Source: Rugamonas fusca (GTDB lineage: Bacteria; Pseudomonadota; Gammaproteobacteria; Burkholderiales; Burkholderiaceae_D). From it: a DNA stretch of 64,000 bases. Positions 7,689-16,292 of the stretch are shown piece by piece. Every line of letters starts with the position of its first letter. Position 1 is the stretch's first letter. The notes below the pieces were generated by a model. That model searched no databases, was not told where the DNA came from, and worked only from the letters and a program-made list of their open reading frames with translations. Location: assembly GCF_014042365.1 (NCBI RefSeq), contig NZ_JACEZS010000001.1, positions 62,001-126,000 of the forward strand, written 5' to 3'. The position numbers and the translations under genes are program-made.

Positions 7689-10103
7689 ATGACCCAGAAC
7701 GACAAAACACCCACGGCCGGCAACGGCGAAGCCTGCGGCCACGAAAAACCCGGCCTGCTGGAACGGACGCTGGAGCCGCGCCTGTTCGCCTGGCGTTTGC
7801 CCATCCTGATCCTGTTCCTGCTGGCTTCCGTGCTGTTTGGCTGGCAGGCGGCCCAGCTCAAGCCCGATGCCAGCTTCCAGAAGATGGTGCCTGCCTCGCA
7901 CCCCTTCATCGCCAACTACCTGAAGTACGAAGCCGAACTGCGCCCGCTGGGCAACGTGGTGCGCATCGCCGTGGAAACGCAGGGCAAGGACATCTACAGC
8001 CGCGCATACCTGGAAACCCTGCACCGCATCACCGACGAGGTGTTCTACATTCCCGGCGTGGACCGGGGCAACCTGAAATCGCTGTGGACGCCCAACGTGC
8101 TGTGGACGGAAGTGACGGAGGCGGGCATGGTGGGCGGCCAGATCATCCCGCAGGGTTTCGACGGCTCGCCCGAGAAGATCGCCGAAGTGCGCGCCAACGT
8201 GGTGCGCTCAGGCCGCATCGGCAGCCTGGTGGCGGCCGACCAGCGCTCCAGCATCGTGCTCGTGCCGCTGCTGGAAACGGACCCGGACACGGGCGCTAAA
8301 CTCGATTACGGCCAACTGTCGCAACGGCTGGAGAAGCTGGTGCGCGACAAGTACGGCAAGGACGGAGTGCGCATCCACATCACCGGCTTTGCGAAAGTGG
8401 TGGGCGACCTGATTGATGGCGCGCGCGCCATCGGCCTGTTCTTCGCCATCACCTTCGGGCTCACGGTGGCGCTGCTGCTGTGGTACTCGCGCTGCTGGCG
8501 CAGCACGCTGGCCACTGTGTTCTGCTGCAGCCTGGCCGTGCTGTGGCAGCTTGGCATCGTGCACCTGATCGGCTTCGGGCTCGATCCCTATTCCATCCTG
8601 GTGCCGTTCCTCACGTTCGCCATCGGTGTCTCGCACGCGGTCCAGAACATCAACACCATGGCCACGGCCCGGCTGTCCGGGGCCTCCAACATGGAGACGG
8701 CCAAGCTGACCTTCCGCCAGTTGTTCATCCCCGGCAGCGTGGCCCTGCTGTGCGACGCGGTGGGCTTTTCCACGCTGCTGGTGATCGACATCGGCGTGAT
8801 CCGCGAACTGGCCATTTCCGCCTCCATCGGCGTGGGCGTGATCATCCTCACCAAGATGTTCCTGCTGCCGATACTGATGTCCTACGTGGGCGTGTCGGAC
8901 GCCTGCCTGCGCCACCAGGCCCGCAAGCAGGCCAGCCGGCACCGCATGGCCCATGCGCTGGCCCGCTTCGCCGAGCCGCGCTTCGCCCGCATGGCCGTCG
9001 CCTTCGCGTTGCTGGTGCTGGGCGGGGCGTGGACCATGAGCCGCGACCTGAAGATCGGCGACCTCGATCCCGGCGCCCCGGAGCTGCGCGCCGAGTCGCG
9101 CTACAACCGCGACAGCGCCTACATCAGCGGCCATTACGCCACCAGCGCCGACGTGTTCGTGGTGATGGTGAAGACGGCCCCCGGCGAGTGCGGTTCCTAT
9201 CCCGTGGCCGACAAGGTGGACCGCTTCCAGTGGGAGATGGAAAACCTGGCGGGGGTGGAGTCCACCACGTCGCTGTTCAGCGGCATGAAGAAGGTGATCG
9301 CAGGGTCCAACGGCGGCGACTTGCGCTGGCATGCGCTGTCGCGCAACCGCTACGTGTCCAACGCGGCCCAGCGCGTGCTGCCGTCCGAGCTGTATTCCAA
9401 CGACTGCTCGATGGTGCCGGTGATGATCTTCCTGGCCGACCACAAGGCTGAAACGCTGGCCCGCGTGGTGCGGGCGGCCCAGGCCTTCGCGGCGGCCAAT
9501 GACGACAAGACGGCCCGGTTCACGCTGGCCGGCGGCAATTCCGGCATCGACGCGGCCACCAACATCGTCATCGCCCAGGCGCAGACGCAGATGCTGATCC
9601 TCGTGTATGCCATTGTGGCCTTGCTGGTGTGGTGGGAGTTTCGTTCGTGGCGGGTGGCCATCTGCATCATGCTGCCGCTGTATATCACGTCGGCCCTGTG
9701 CGAAGCCATCATGGCGCGGCTGGGGCTGGGCGTGAAGGTGGCCACGCTGCCCGTGATCGCGCTCGGTATCGGCATCGGCGTGGACTATGGCATCTACATC
9801 TACAACCGGCTGCAGCATTTCCTGGACCGCGGCCTGGACCTGAAGGCAGCGTATTTCGAGACGCTCAAGGGCACCGGCGCCGCCGTGGCGCTGACGGGCG
9901 TGACGCTGGCGCTGGGCGTGCTGACCTGGGTCTGGTCCGACATCAAGTTCCAGGCCGATATGGGGCTGCTGCTGACGTTCATGTTCCTGTGGAATATGGT
10001 GGGCGCCATCGTCATGATCCCGGCGCTGGCCGCCTTGATCGTGCGCCCTGCCGGCACGCGGCCGGCGGCGCGGGACGAGGTACAGGCGCGCAGCCATGCC
10101 TGA
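7689..10103 (+). CDS. RND/MMPL superfamily inner-membrane transporter
   Basis: About 804 residues with the two-half layout of RND/MMPL exporters: one N-terminal helix (PILILFLLASVLFGWQ), a periplasmic domain, five or six helices (about residues 245-400), then the same plan again. The second membrane block holds GIGIGVDYGIYIYNRL, the MMPL/SSD-type helix with a conserved Asp. It is shorter than the HAE1 drug pumps and closer to MmpL/HpnN-like lipid transporters. ATG 7689 is used; an in-frame GTG at 7680 overlaps the preceding stop and is also possible. With the YCF48, DUF1329 and DUF1302 proteins it could form a route for lipid-like molecules across the whole envelope; this is inferred from gene order. 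Confidence 0.88.
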   Translation: MTQNDKTPTAGNGEACGHEKPGLLERTLEPRLFAWRLPILILFLLASVLFGWQAAQLKPDASFQKMVPASHPFIANYLKYEAELRPLGNVVRIAVETQGKDIYSRAYLETLHRITDEVFYIPGVDRGNLKSLWTPNVLWTEVTEAGMVGGQIIPQGFDGSPEKIAEVRANVVRSGRIGSLVAADQRSSIVLVPLLETDPDTGAKLDYGQLSQRLEKLVRDKYGKDGVRIHITGFAKVVGDLIDGARAIGLFFAITFGLTVALLLWYSRCWRSTLATVFCCSLAVLWQLGIVHLIGFGLDPYSILVPFLTFAIGVSHAVQNINTMATARLSGASNMETAKLTFRQLFIPGSVALLCDAVGFSTLLVIDIGVIRELAISASIGVGVIILTKMFLLPILMSYVGVSDACLRHQARKQASRHRMAHALARFAEPRFARMAVAFALLVLGGAWTMSRDLKIGDLDPGAPELRAESRYNRDSAYISGHYATSADVFVVMVKTAPGECGSYPVADKVDRFQWEMENLAGVESTTSLFSGMKKVIAGSNGGDLRWHALSRNRYVSNAAQRVLPSELYSNDCSMVPVMIFLADHKAETLARVVRAAQAFAAANDDKTARFTLAGGNSGIDAATNIVIAQAQTQMLILVYAIVALLVWWEFRSWRVAICIMLPLYITSALCEAIMARLGLGVKVATLPVIALGIGIGVDYGIYIYNRLQHFLDRGLDLKAAYFETLKGTGAAVALTGVTLALGVLTWVWSDIKFQADMGLLLTFMFLWNMVGAIVMIPALAALIVRPAGTRPAARDEVQARSHA

Positions 10104-10320
10104 CAGGGCAGCCACAGCGGCCCGGCGCGGCACGCTGCCGGGGCCAGTCCAGGGCATCGATCAGACGGTGCTGCGCATGATTGCCGCCCTGCGCTCGGGT
10201 GGCCAGACGTTTCACCGCATCGCCGCCTTGCTCAATCGCTGCGGCATCGCTGCGCCGCTGGGCGGGCGCTGGTACGGCGCCAGCGTGCGGCAGGTGCTGC
10301 TGCGCAATCAGCCGGCATAG
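10096..10320 (+). CDS. Small recombinase-type helix-turn-helix protein
   Basis: 74-residue protein whose ATG overlaps the end of the RND gene by 8 bases, so it is coupled to it. The core MIAALRSGGQTFHRIAALLN followed by GIAAPLGGRWYGASVRQVLL matches the DNA-binding 'Recombinase' segment of large serine recombinases (pattern: I-A-x-x-L-N-x-x-G, then G-G-x-W, then V-x-x-x-L). There is no resolvase catalytic domain, no Ser nucleophile and no neighbouring mobile element, so it is not a recombinase by itself. It may be a small DNA-binding regulator of the operon or a domesticated fragment. Codon usage and GC match the neighbours, so there is no sign of recent arrival. Confidence 0.6.
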   Translation: MPDRAATAARRGTLPGPVQGIDQTVLRMIAALRSGGQTFHRIAALLNRCGIAAPLGGRWYGASVRQVLLRNQPA

Positions 10321-10683
10321 GGGCCGCTGGCCGGTGCGGATCCCTGTGGATTCCATTCGATTTCCGGCCCTGCTTTGTTCTGCTTTCTTCTATTTTGCCC
10401 GGTAACTGCAAAGCAGGGGAAAGCAGGAAAAAGCAGAAGAAAACAGAAGCAAAAGCAGAAGCTTTTCCACAGGGGGCCGCGGCGCCGCACGGCGTCCCCA
10501 TTGCCGCCTCAACTTGCCGCACGGGCAGCCAGTCTTCCCGTTGGCGCCTGTTCCATACTCCTCTCCAAGTCATGACTGCCGCAAAAAGTGCGCCGCGCAG
10601 GCCGCCGATTGCGGTATCTTTACACAAATAAATTAAATGCTCTGATTCAAGAATGATCAAAAGTGCAATGACAGGAGACTTAC
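10321..10683. other. 363-bp non-coding gap with purine-rich repeats and a leader
   Basis: No convincing gene. The left part holds a perfect 10-bp inverted repeat (10368-10377 with 10409-10418), then a purine-rich run to about 10464 in which AAGCAG/AACAGAAG-like units recur at 8-12 base spacing. The right part becomes AT-rich (from 10618), as expected for the promoter and leader of the acyl-CoA synthetase gene, ending in an AGGAG ribosome site at 10673-10677. I do not see a clear -35/-10 pair. Confidence 0.6.
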
Positions 10684-12396
10684 ATGACGCAGCACCAGGT
10701 TGTACCAAGCTATGCCCGCGGCCAGACGGACAAGCCGCTGATCGAACAAACCATCGGTGATTATTTCGACACCATCGTGGCGCGCCACCCGGACGCCGAA
10801 GCGCTGGTCAGCCTGCACCAGCGGCGCCGCTACACTTACCGCGAGCTGCAAACCGAGGTCAATCGCCTGGCCAGCGCGCTGCTGGGCGCCGGACTGGCCA
10901 CGGGCGACCGGGTCGCCATCTGGTCGCACAACAATGTGGAATGGGTGTTGATGCAGCTGGCCACGGCCCGCCTGGGCCTGATCCTGGTGAACATCAACCC
11001 CGCCTACCGCGTGGCGGAACTGGAGTATGCACTCAACAAGGTAGGCTGCAAGGCCCTGGTCAGCATGGCCCGCTTCAAGACCAGCGACTACCTGTCCATG
11101 ATCCGCGAACTGGCGCCGGAACTGGCCAGCGCCACGCCGGGCGCGCTGCATTGCGCGCGCCTGCCGGACCTGCGCACCGTGGTGTGGATAGACGAGCAGG
11201 GCGCCGGCGCCGAGGAAGCGGGCATGCTGCGTTTTTCAGCGCTGCTGGCACGCGGCCAGGCGGACGGCGCGCGCGTGCGCGAGGTGGCCGCCGGCGTGCG
11301 GCCGCAGCAAGCCATCAACATCCAGTTCACCAGTGGCACCACGGGCTTCCCCAAAGGCGCCACGCTCACCCACCGCAATATCCTCAATAACGGCTTCTTC
11401 GTCGGCGAGGCCATGAAGCTGACGGACCGCGACCGCCTGTGCATCCCCGTGCCGCTGTACCACTGCTTCGGCATGGTGCTGGGTAACCTGGCCAGCCTCA
11501 CGCACGGCGCCTGCATCGTTTATCCGAGCAGCGGCTTCGAACCGCTGGCCGTGCTGCAGGCCGTGCAGGATGAACGCTGCACGGTGCTGCATGGCGTGCC
11601 CACCATGTTCATCGCGGAGCTCGACCATCCACGCTTCGCCGAATTCGACCTGTCCACACTGCGCACCGGCATCATGGCCGGCTCGCCGTGCCCGGTGGAG
11701 GTGATGAAGCGGGTGGTGGGCGACATGCACATGTCGGAAGTGACGATCGCCTATGGCATGACGGAGACCAGCCCGGTGAGCTGCCAGAGCGGCACCGATA
11801 CGCCGCTGGCCATGCGCGTGTCCACGGTCGGCATGGTGCGCGACCACCTGGAAGTGCAAATCGTGGACCCGGACACGGGCATCGTCACGGCCCGCAACCA
11901 GCCCGGTGAACTGTGCACGCGCGGCTACTCCGTGATGCAGGGCTACTGGGGCGACGAAGCCCAGACCCGCGAAGCCATCGACGCCGATGGCTGGATGCAC
12001 ACGGGTGACCTGGCCACCATGAACGAGGAAGGCTACGTCAACATCGTGGGCCGCATCAAGGACATGGTGATCCGGGGCGGCGAGAACATCTACCCGCGCG
12101 AGATCGAGGAATTCCTGTACCGCCATCCGGCCGTGCAGGACGTGCAGGTGGTGGGCGTGCCGGACACGAAATACGGCGAAGAGTTGTGCGCGTGGATCGT
12201 CGTCAAGCCGGGCCAGAGCCTGACGGAGGAGGGCGTGCGCAAGTTCTGCGAAGGCCAGATCGCCTACCACAAGGTGCCGCGCTACATCCGCTTCGTCGAG
12301 GAATTCCCGATGACGATCACGGGCAAGATCCAGAAGTTCAAGATCCGCGACCTGATGAAGCAGGAACTGGGCGTGCAGGAGGCGAAAACCGCCTGA
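10684..12396 (+). CDS. Fatty acyl-CoA synthetase (AMP-binding, FadD-like)
   Basis: 570-residue ANL-superfamily ligase that activates a carboxylic acid to its CoA thioester through an acyl-AMP. Motifs are complete: P-loop [18 protein letters not shown] (residues about 215-232), the A5 segment YGMTETSP, the hinge and ATP region [13 protein letters not shown] then [20 protein letters not shown], and the catalytic lysine region [13 protein letters not shown] near the C terminus. Length and motifs fit medium/long-chain fatty acid ligases used in catabolism. It follows the envelope set in the same direction, although a 363-bp gap with its own leader argues for a separate promoter. I recall similar Pseudomonas loci where a DUF1302/DUF1329 pair lies beside an acyl-CoA synthetase. 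Confidence 0.92.
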   Translation: MTQHQVVPSYARGQTDKPLIEQTIGDYFDTIVARHPDAEALVSLHQRRRYTYRELQTEVNRLASALLGAGLATGDRVAIWSHNNVEWVLMQLATARLGLILVNINPAYRVAELEYALNKVGCKALVSMARFKTSDYLSMIRELAPELASATPGALHCARLPDLRTVVWIDEQGAGAEEAGMLRFSALLARGQADGARVREVAAGVRPQQAINIQFTSGTTGFPKGATLTHRNILNNGFFVGEAMKLTDRDRLCIPVPLYHCFGMVLGNLASLTHGACIVYPSSGFEPLAVLQAVQDERCTVLHGVPTMFIAELDHPRFAEFDLSTLRTGIMAGSPCPVEVMKRVVGDMHMSEVTIAYGMTETSPVSCQSGTDTPLAMRVSTVGMVRDHLEVQIVDPDTGIVTARNQPGELCTRGYSVMQGYWGDEAQTREAIDADGWMHTGDLATMNEEGYVNIVGRIKDMVIRGGENIYPREIEEFLYRHPAVQDVQVVGVPDTKYGEELCAWIVVKPGQSLTEEGVRKFCEGQIAYHKVPRYIRFVEEFPMTITGKIQKFKIRDLMKQELGVQEAKTA

Positions 12397-12414
12397 CGTG
12401 TAAAGGTGGGAAAT

Positions 12415-12440
12415 GGGGACGGACTCCTTGTTCCGTCCCC
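12415..12440. terminator. Hairpin between convergent genes
   Basis: Perfect 9-bp stem GGGGACGGA (12415-12423) with TCCGTCCCC (12432-12440) and an 8-base loop, between the ends of the acyl-CoA synthetase (+) and AroP (-) genes. There is only a weak T-rich tail (GTGTTG on +, ATTTCC on -). It probably ends transcription from both sides. The GGGGACGGA...TCCGTCCCC core looks like a dispersed hairpin family. Confidence 0.6.
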
Positions 12441-12453
12441 GTGTTGAATGGCG

Positions 12454-13836
12454 TCAGCGCGGCGCCTGGGCCCAAGCGGCGTCGTCGCCGTTTGGCGTCC
12501 TGGGCCGCAGCCGGTAGCCAATGGCCAGCGCGATCAGCCATACGGGCAGCAGATAGACGGACAGGCGCAGCTCCGGCGTCAGATACATCACCACCAGGAT
12601 ACCGGCCAGGAAGGCCAGGCACAGGTAATTGGTCAGCGGGTAGCCCAGGCTGCGGAATGCCGTGACCTGGCCGGCCGCGCGCTTCTGCGCACGGAAACGC
12701 AGGTGGATCCAGCTGATCATGCCCCAGTTGATGATCAGCGCCGACACCACGAGCCCCATCAGCACTTCGAACGCCTTGCCCGGCATGAAGTAGTTGATGG
12801 CCACGCAGGCGCCCGTGGCCATGGCCGATACGCCCAGCGCCGCCAGCGGCACGCCGCGTCCATTCACCTTGAGCAGCATGCGCGGCGCGTTGCCTTGCTG
12901 GGCCAGGCCGTACAGCATGCGCGTGTTGCAGTACACGCCGCTGTTGTACACGGACAGCGCGGCCGTCAGCACCACGGCGTTCAGGGCGTTGGCTACCAGG
13001 TTGCTGTTGAGCGCATGGAAGATCAGCACGAACGGGCTGCCGCCGCTCACCACTTTCTGCCACGGATACAGCGACAGCAGGATGCCCAGCGCGCCGATGT
13101 AGAAAATCAGGATGCGGTAGATGGCCTGGTTGGTGGCCTTGGGGATGGTGACGGAGGGATTGTCCGCCTCGGCCGCCGTGATGCCCACCAGTTCCAGCCC
13201 GCCGAACGAGAACATGATGACGGCCATGGCCATCACCAGTCCGCCCACGCCGTTGGGGAAGAAGCCGCCGTGCTGCCACAGGTTGGCCACGCTGGCCTCG
13301 GGGCCCGCGCCGCCCGACAGCAGTAGCCAGCTGCCGTAGCCTATCATGCCGACGATGGCGGCCACCTTGATGATGGCGAACCAGAATTCCATCTCGCCGA
13401 ACGCTTTCACGTTGCTTAAACTGATGGCATTAATGATCAGGAAGAAGGCCAGCGCCGATACCCACGTGGGGATGGCCGGCCACCAATACTGCACGTAGAT
13501 GCCCACGGCCGACAGCTCGGCCATGCTGACCAGCACATACAGCACCCAGTAATTCCAGCCCGACATGAAACCAGCCTGGTGGCCACAGTATTTGTTGGCG
13601 AAATAGCTGAACGAGCCGGCCACCGGCTCATCCACCACCATCTCGCCCAGCTGGCGCATGATGAGGAAGGCGATGAAGCCGGCCACGCCGTAACCGAGCA
13701 GCACGGACGGCCCGGCCATCTGGATGGTTTGCGCGATGCCCAGGAACAGCCCGGTGCCGATCGCCCCGCCCAGCGCGATCAGCTGGATGTGGCGGCTTTT
13801 CAATCCGCGTTTGAGTTCGTTATGCTCACCTGACAT
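12454..13836 (-). CDS. aroP: Aromatic amino acid permease AroP
   Basis: 460-residue APC-superfamily proton symporter with about 12 membrane helices. The sequence runs closely parallel to AroP of enterobacteria: HIQLIALGGAIGTGLFLG at the first helix, FIAFLIMRQLGEMVVDEP, FSFGGLELVGITAAEADNP and ALSVYNSGVYCNTRMLYGLA. AroP imports phenylalanine, tyrosine and tryptophan; a broader aromatic or neutral amino acid range is possible. The start at 13836 (MSGEHNELKRG) is chosen over an upstream in-frame ATG because an AGGAGA ribosome site lies just before it and it matches AroP's N terminus. It is transcribed alone and divergently from the histidine kinase. No TyrR-type box was evident upstream. Confidence 0.9.
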   Translation of the reverse strand: MSGEHNELKRGLKSRHIQLIALGGAIGTGLFLGIAQTIQMAGPSVLLGYGVAGFIAFLIMRQLGEMVVDEPVAGSFSYFANKYCGHQAGFMSGWNYWVLYVLVSMAELSAVGIYVQYWWPAIPTWVSALAFFLIINAISLSNVKAFGEMEFWFAIIKVAAIVGMIGYGSWLLLSGGAGPEASVANLWQHGGFFPNGVGGLVMAMAVIMFSFGGLELVGITAAEADNPSVTIPKATNQAIYRILIFYIGALGILLSLYPWQKVVSGGSPFVLIFHALNSNLVANALNAVVLTAALSVYNSGVYCNTRMLYGLAQQGNAPRMLLKVNGRGVPLAALGVSAMATGACVAINYFMPGKAFEVLMGLVVSALIINWGMISWIHLRFRAQKRAAGQVTAFRSLGYPLTNYLCLAFLAGILVVMYLTPELRLSVYLLPVWLIALAIGYRLRPRTPNGDDAAWAQAPR

Positions 13837-13922
13837 CTTATCTCCTGGTGTCGTTCCGGAGCCGGAGGCCGGCGGGTTGCCGGCCGGGCCGCAAAACCCG
13901 ACGATTCTCGCACAGCCAGCCA

Positions 13923-13997
13923 TTGCTAGCAAAGCAAGAAATAGGGTGGCGCTCCGGGAACCGCCTGCGCGCGTGCCATGGCTTGTAGTTCGCTAGC
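13923..13997. promoter_or_regulatory. Two GCTAGC palindromes between aroP and the histidine kinase gene
   Basis: TTGCTAGCAA is a perfect palindrome at 13923-13932, and the core GCTAGC followed by AA recurs at 13992-13999. The pair lies in the 246-bp divergent intergenic space, so it could be a two-site operator. This is pattern only; I cannot name a regulator. Confidence 0.3.
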
Positions 13998-14082
13998 AAC
14001 ATCGTGGCCACCCGGCCGTACTTCGTGGGATACTGCGGTTCAGTGATCCGGCATGGCCGCGCCGGCCGGGATGGGGAGCGCC

Positions 14083-16158
14083 ATGGCTGTATCCGACACG
14101 TCCGCCGACCGCGCCGCGCAGAACGACAAGGCGCAGGGCGAAGCCTTGCTGCGCGAAGTGCGCGCCACCCTCACGGGTTTCGAGCTGGCCCACGCGCCGG
14201 CCGCGCTGGAACGGCTGGCCAGCTTGTCGCTGACGGCGGCGCAATCACTGGAATTGCAGGCCTTCCAGATATTGGTGCGCTCGCTCGGCGAACAGGCCCG
14301 GCCAGACGACTTGCTGATGCACGCCAAGCGCTTGCAAGTGCAAGCCCAGGCGGAGAACCATCCGATGGCGCAGGCGGCCGCGTGGCGCGCGCTGCAATGG
14401 ATACAGGGCCGCATGCGGCTGCACCACGCCGCGCTCGACAGCGTGGCCCGCGCTGGCGAACTGTATCAGCGCTGTGGCCAGGAACAGCTGGCGCTGCAGA
14501 TGCAGGCCATTCGCTGCACGGTGCTGTTTGGCTCGGAGATGTACCTGGAGCTGCGCCTGTCCTGCGCCGAGCTGCTGGCCCGGCCCGCGGAGCTGACCGC
14601 GCCCGTCCACAACCTGCTGCTCAACTACGCCGCCTCCGCCGCCTATTACCTGGCGCTGGAGGAGGACGACGCCGGCAAGGCAGCGCCGTACTGGCGTGAT
14701 TGCCTGGCCCAGCGCGAGCTGGCGCTGCAGGTGGCGCGCCGCCACCAGCTCCATTACCAGGAAGGACTGGCGCTGCTCAATCTGGCCGTGGTCAAGGCCA
14801 CGCTGGGCCAGGCCGCCGATTGCCGCGACTACCTGGCCCAGTTCCACCACAGCCGTGGCGACGCTGGCGTGCAACCGTACTGGCAACTGGCGCTGCGCCT
14901 GTGTGATGTGTTGCTGGGGTGCGTGGAAGGCGTGCGCGCGGACGCGTGGCAAGCGCTGCTCGCGTTCGACGCCGAATTGGCGCAGGAGCCCCCGCACAGC
15001 ACGGGCTCGCGCGAGATCGTCGCCTACGCGATCCGCCATTACGGCCGCCAGTGGGGCTATTTCGAGGAAACGCTGCAAGCGTGCCTGCGCCAGGTGCAGG
15101 TGGAACGGCGTCACAAGCGCGAACTGGCCACGGCGCTGGGCGGCACCATCAACGCCGTCATGGAGCGGCCCCAGTTGCTGCACCAGAATGCGCAACTGGC
15201 GCAGCACGGCACTTCGCTGGAGCATTCGCTGCAGCAGCGCAATGCGGAACTGACCGTGGCGCTCGACAAGCTGCGGCGGGAAGTGCGCGAACGCGAGGCG
15301 GCCGAGGCGGCCCTGCGGCAGGCCCGCGATGAGCTCGAGCGGCAGGTGCGCGAACGCACGGCCGCGCTGGAACAGGCCATGCGCTCGCTGATGGCGCAGG
15401 AAAAGCAGTTGGGCCTGTCGCGCATGGTGGTGGGCATGGCGCACGAGTTGAACACGCCGGTGGGCAATGCCCGCATGGCGGCCAGCGCCATCGCCGCGCA
15501 GGCCGGGGAGCTGCAGCATAGCCTGGACGATGGCACGCTGCGGCGCAGCCAGTTGCAGGCGCTGCTGGCCCATTTGCTGCAGGGCGGCCAATTGCTGGAC
15601 CGCGCCATTGTGCAGATCAACCGGCTGGTGGAACGGTTCAAGGGCTTGTCCAGCCATCCCGAGCAGGAGCCGCTGTGCCGCTTCGACCTGTGCGAGCTGC
15701 TGCGCGCCAACGCCACCGGCTGGCAGCCGCGCCTGGCGGCGCAAGGCGTGACGCTGGCGTTCACGCTGCCAGCGCACGTGTGGATGAGCGGCTATCCGGG
15801 CGCGTGCGGCCTGATCTTCCAGCAACTGCTGGACAACAGCCTGTTCCACGGGTTCCCGGGTGGCAGCGGCGGCGCCATCACCATCGAAGTGGCCTGCCAG
15901 GACCAGGCCGTGCTGGTGCGCTGGCGCGACAACGGCTGCGGCATCGCCGCCGAGCATTTGCCCAAGGTGTTCGAACCGTTCTTCACCACCCAGTTGGGCA
16001 GCAGCGGCACCGGGCTGGGACTGGCCAGCGTGCACAGCCTGGCCGTGGACCTGATGCAGGGTAAGGTGGAGATCAGCAGCGTGCCCGGCGCCGGCACCGA
16101 AATCATCTTGCGGCTGCCGATGGATACAACGGCGACGATGGCGCCGCTCCCCATGTGA
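14083..16158 (+). CDS. Soluble sensor histidine kinase with TPR-like N-terminal half
   Basis: About 691 residues. The first 360 form a helical repeat region (TPR-like, many AxxxxxxxxA helices, no membrane segment or signal peptide). Then comes a coiled coil (about 375-440, rich in REREAAEAALRQARDELERQ-type heptads) and a HisKA/HATPase core: H-box GMAHELNTPVGNAR with His about 454, N-box LLDNSLFHGF, G1 DNGCGIA, F-box FEPFFTT and G2 GTGLGLA. It should autophosphorylate in the cytoplasm in response to a signal bound by the TPR half or by a partner protein. No response regulator is encoded nearby, so it is an orphan. ATG 14083 is preferred because GGGGAG precedes it; an in-frame ATG at 14053 is the alternative. 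Confidence 0.88.
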   Translation: MAVSDTSADRAAQNDKAQGEALLREVRATLTGFELAHAPAALERLASLSLTAAQSLELQAFQILVRSLGEQARPDDLLMHAKRLQVQAQAENHPMAQAAAWRALQWIQGRMRLHHAALDSVARAGELYQRCGQEQLALQMQAIRCTVLFGSEMYLELRLSCAELLARPAELTAPVHNLLLNYAASAAYYLALEEDDAGKAAPYWRDCLAQRELALQVARRHQLHYQEGLALLNLAVVKATLGQAADCRDYLAQFHHSRGDAGVQPYWQLALRLCDVLLGCVEGVRADAWQALLAFDAELAQEPPHSTGSREIVAYAIRHYGRQWGYFEETLQACLRQVQVERRHKRELATALGGTINAVMERPQLLHQNAQLAQHGTSLEHSLQQRNAELTVALDKLRREVREREAAEAALRQARDELERQVRERTAALEQAMRSLMAQEKQLGLSRMVVGMAHELNTPVGNARMAASAIAAQAGELQHSLDDGTLRRSQLQALLAHLLQGGQLLDRAIVQINRLVERFKGLSSHPEQEPLCRFDLCELLRANATGWQPRLAAQGVTLAFTLPAHVWMSGYPGACGLIFQQLLDNSLFHGFPGGSGGAITIEVACQDQAVLVRWRDNGCGIAAEHLPKVFEPFFTTQLGSSGTGLGLASVHSLAVDLMQGKVEISSVPGAGTEIILRLPMDTTATMAPLPM

Positions 16159-16207
16159 GTTGACCTGCCGGGCCCGGCCGGCGGGCGGCGTCCTGGCGGC
16201 GTCTTTG

Positions 16208-16236
16208 TTAAGATGTAATCTTGCATATCGTATAAT
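16208..16236 (+). promoter_or_regulatory. Putative sigma-70 promoter of the PQQ-propeller lipoprotein gene
   Basis: A perfect -10 box TATAAT is at 16231-16236. Upstream, TTAAGA (16208-16213) gives 17-bp spacing; TTGTTA (16205-16210) is a better hexamer but with 20-bp spacing. The gene starts at 16293. Confidence 0.5.
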
Positions 16237-16292
16237 GTGCTCCCATAAGAAATTGCATCCCGCGATTTCATGAAGTTCGGTGAGTTATTGAT

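Noticed and set aside
8208-10157. Long minus-strand frame opposite the RND gene
   Set aside because: Same shadow composition, no motif, and the plus-strand gene is certain.
10096-10320. Mobile element with a serine recombinase
   Set aside because: There is no catalytic resolvase domain, terminal repeat or target duplication nearby.
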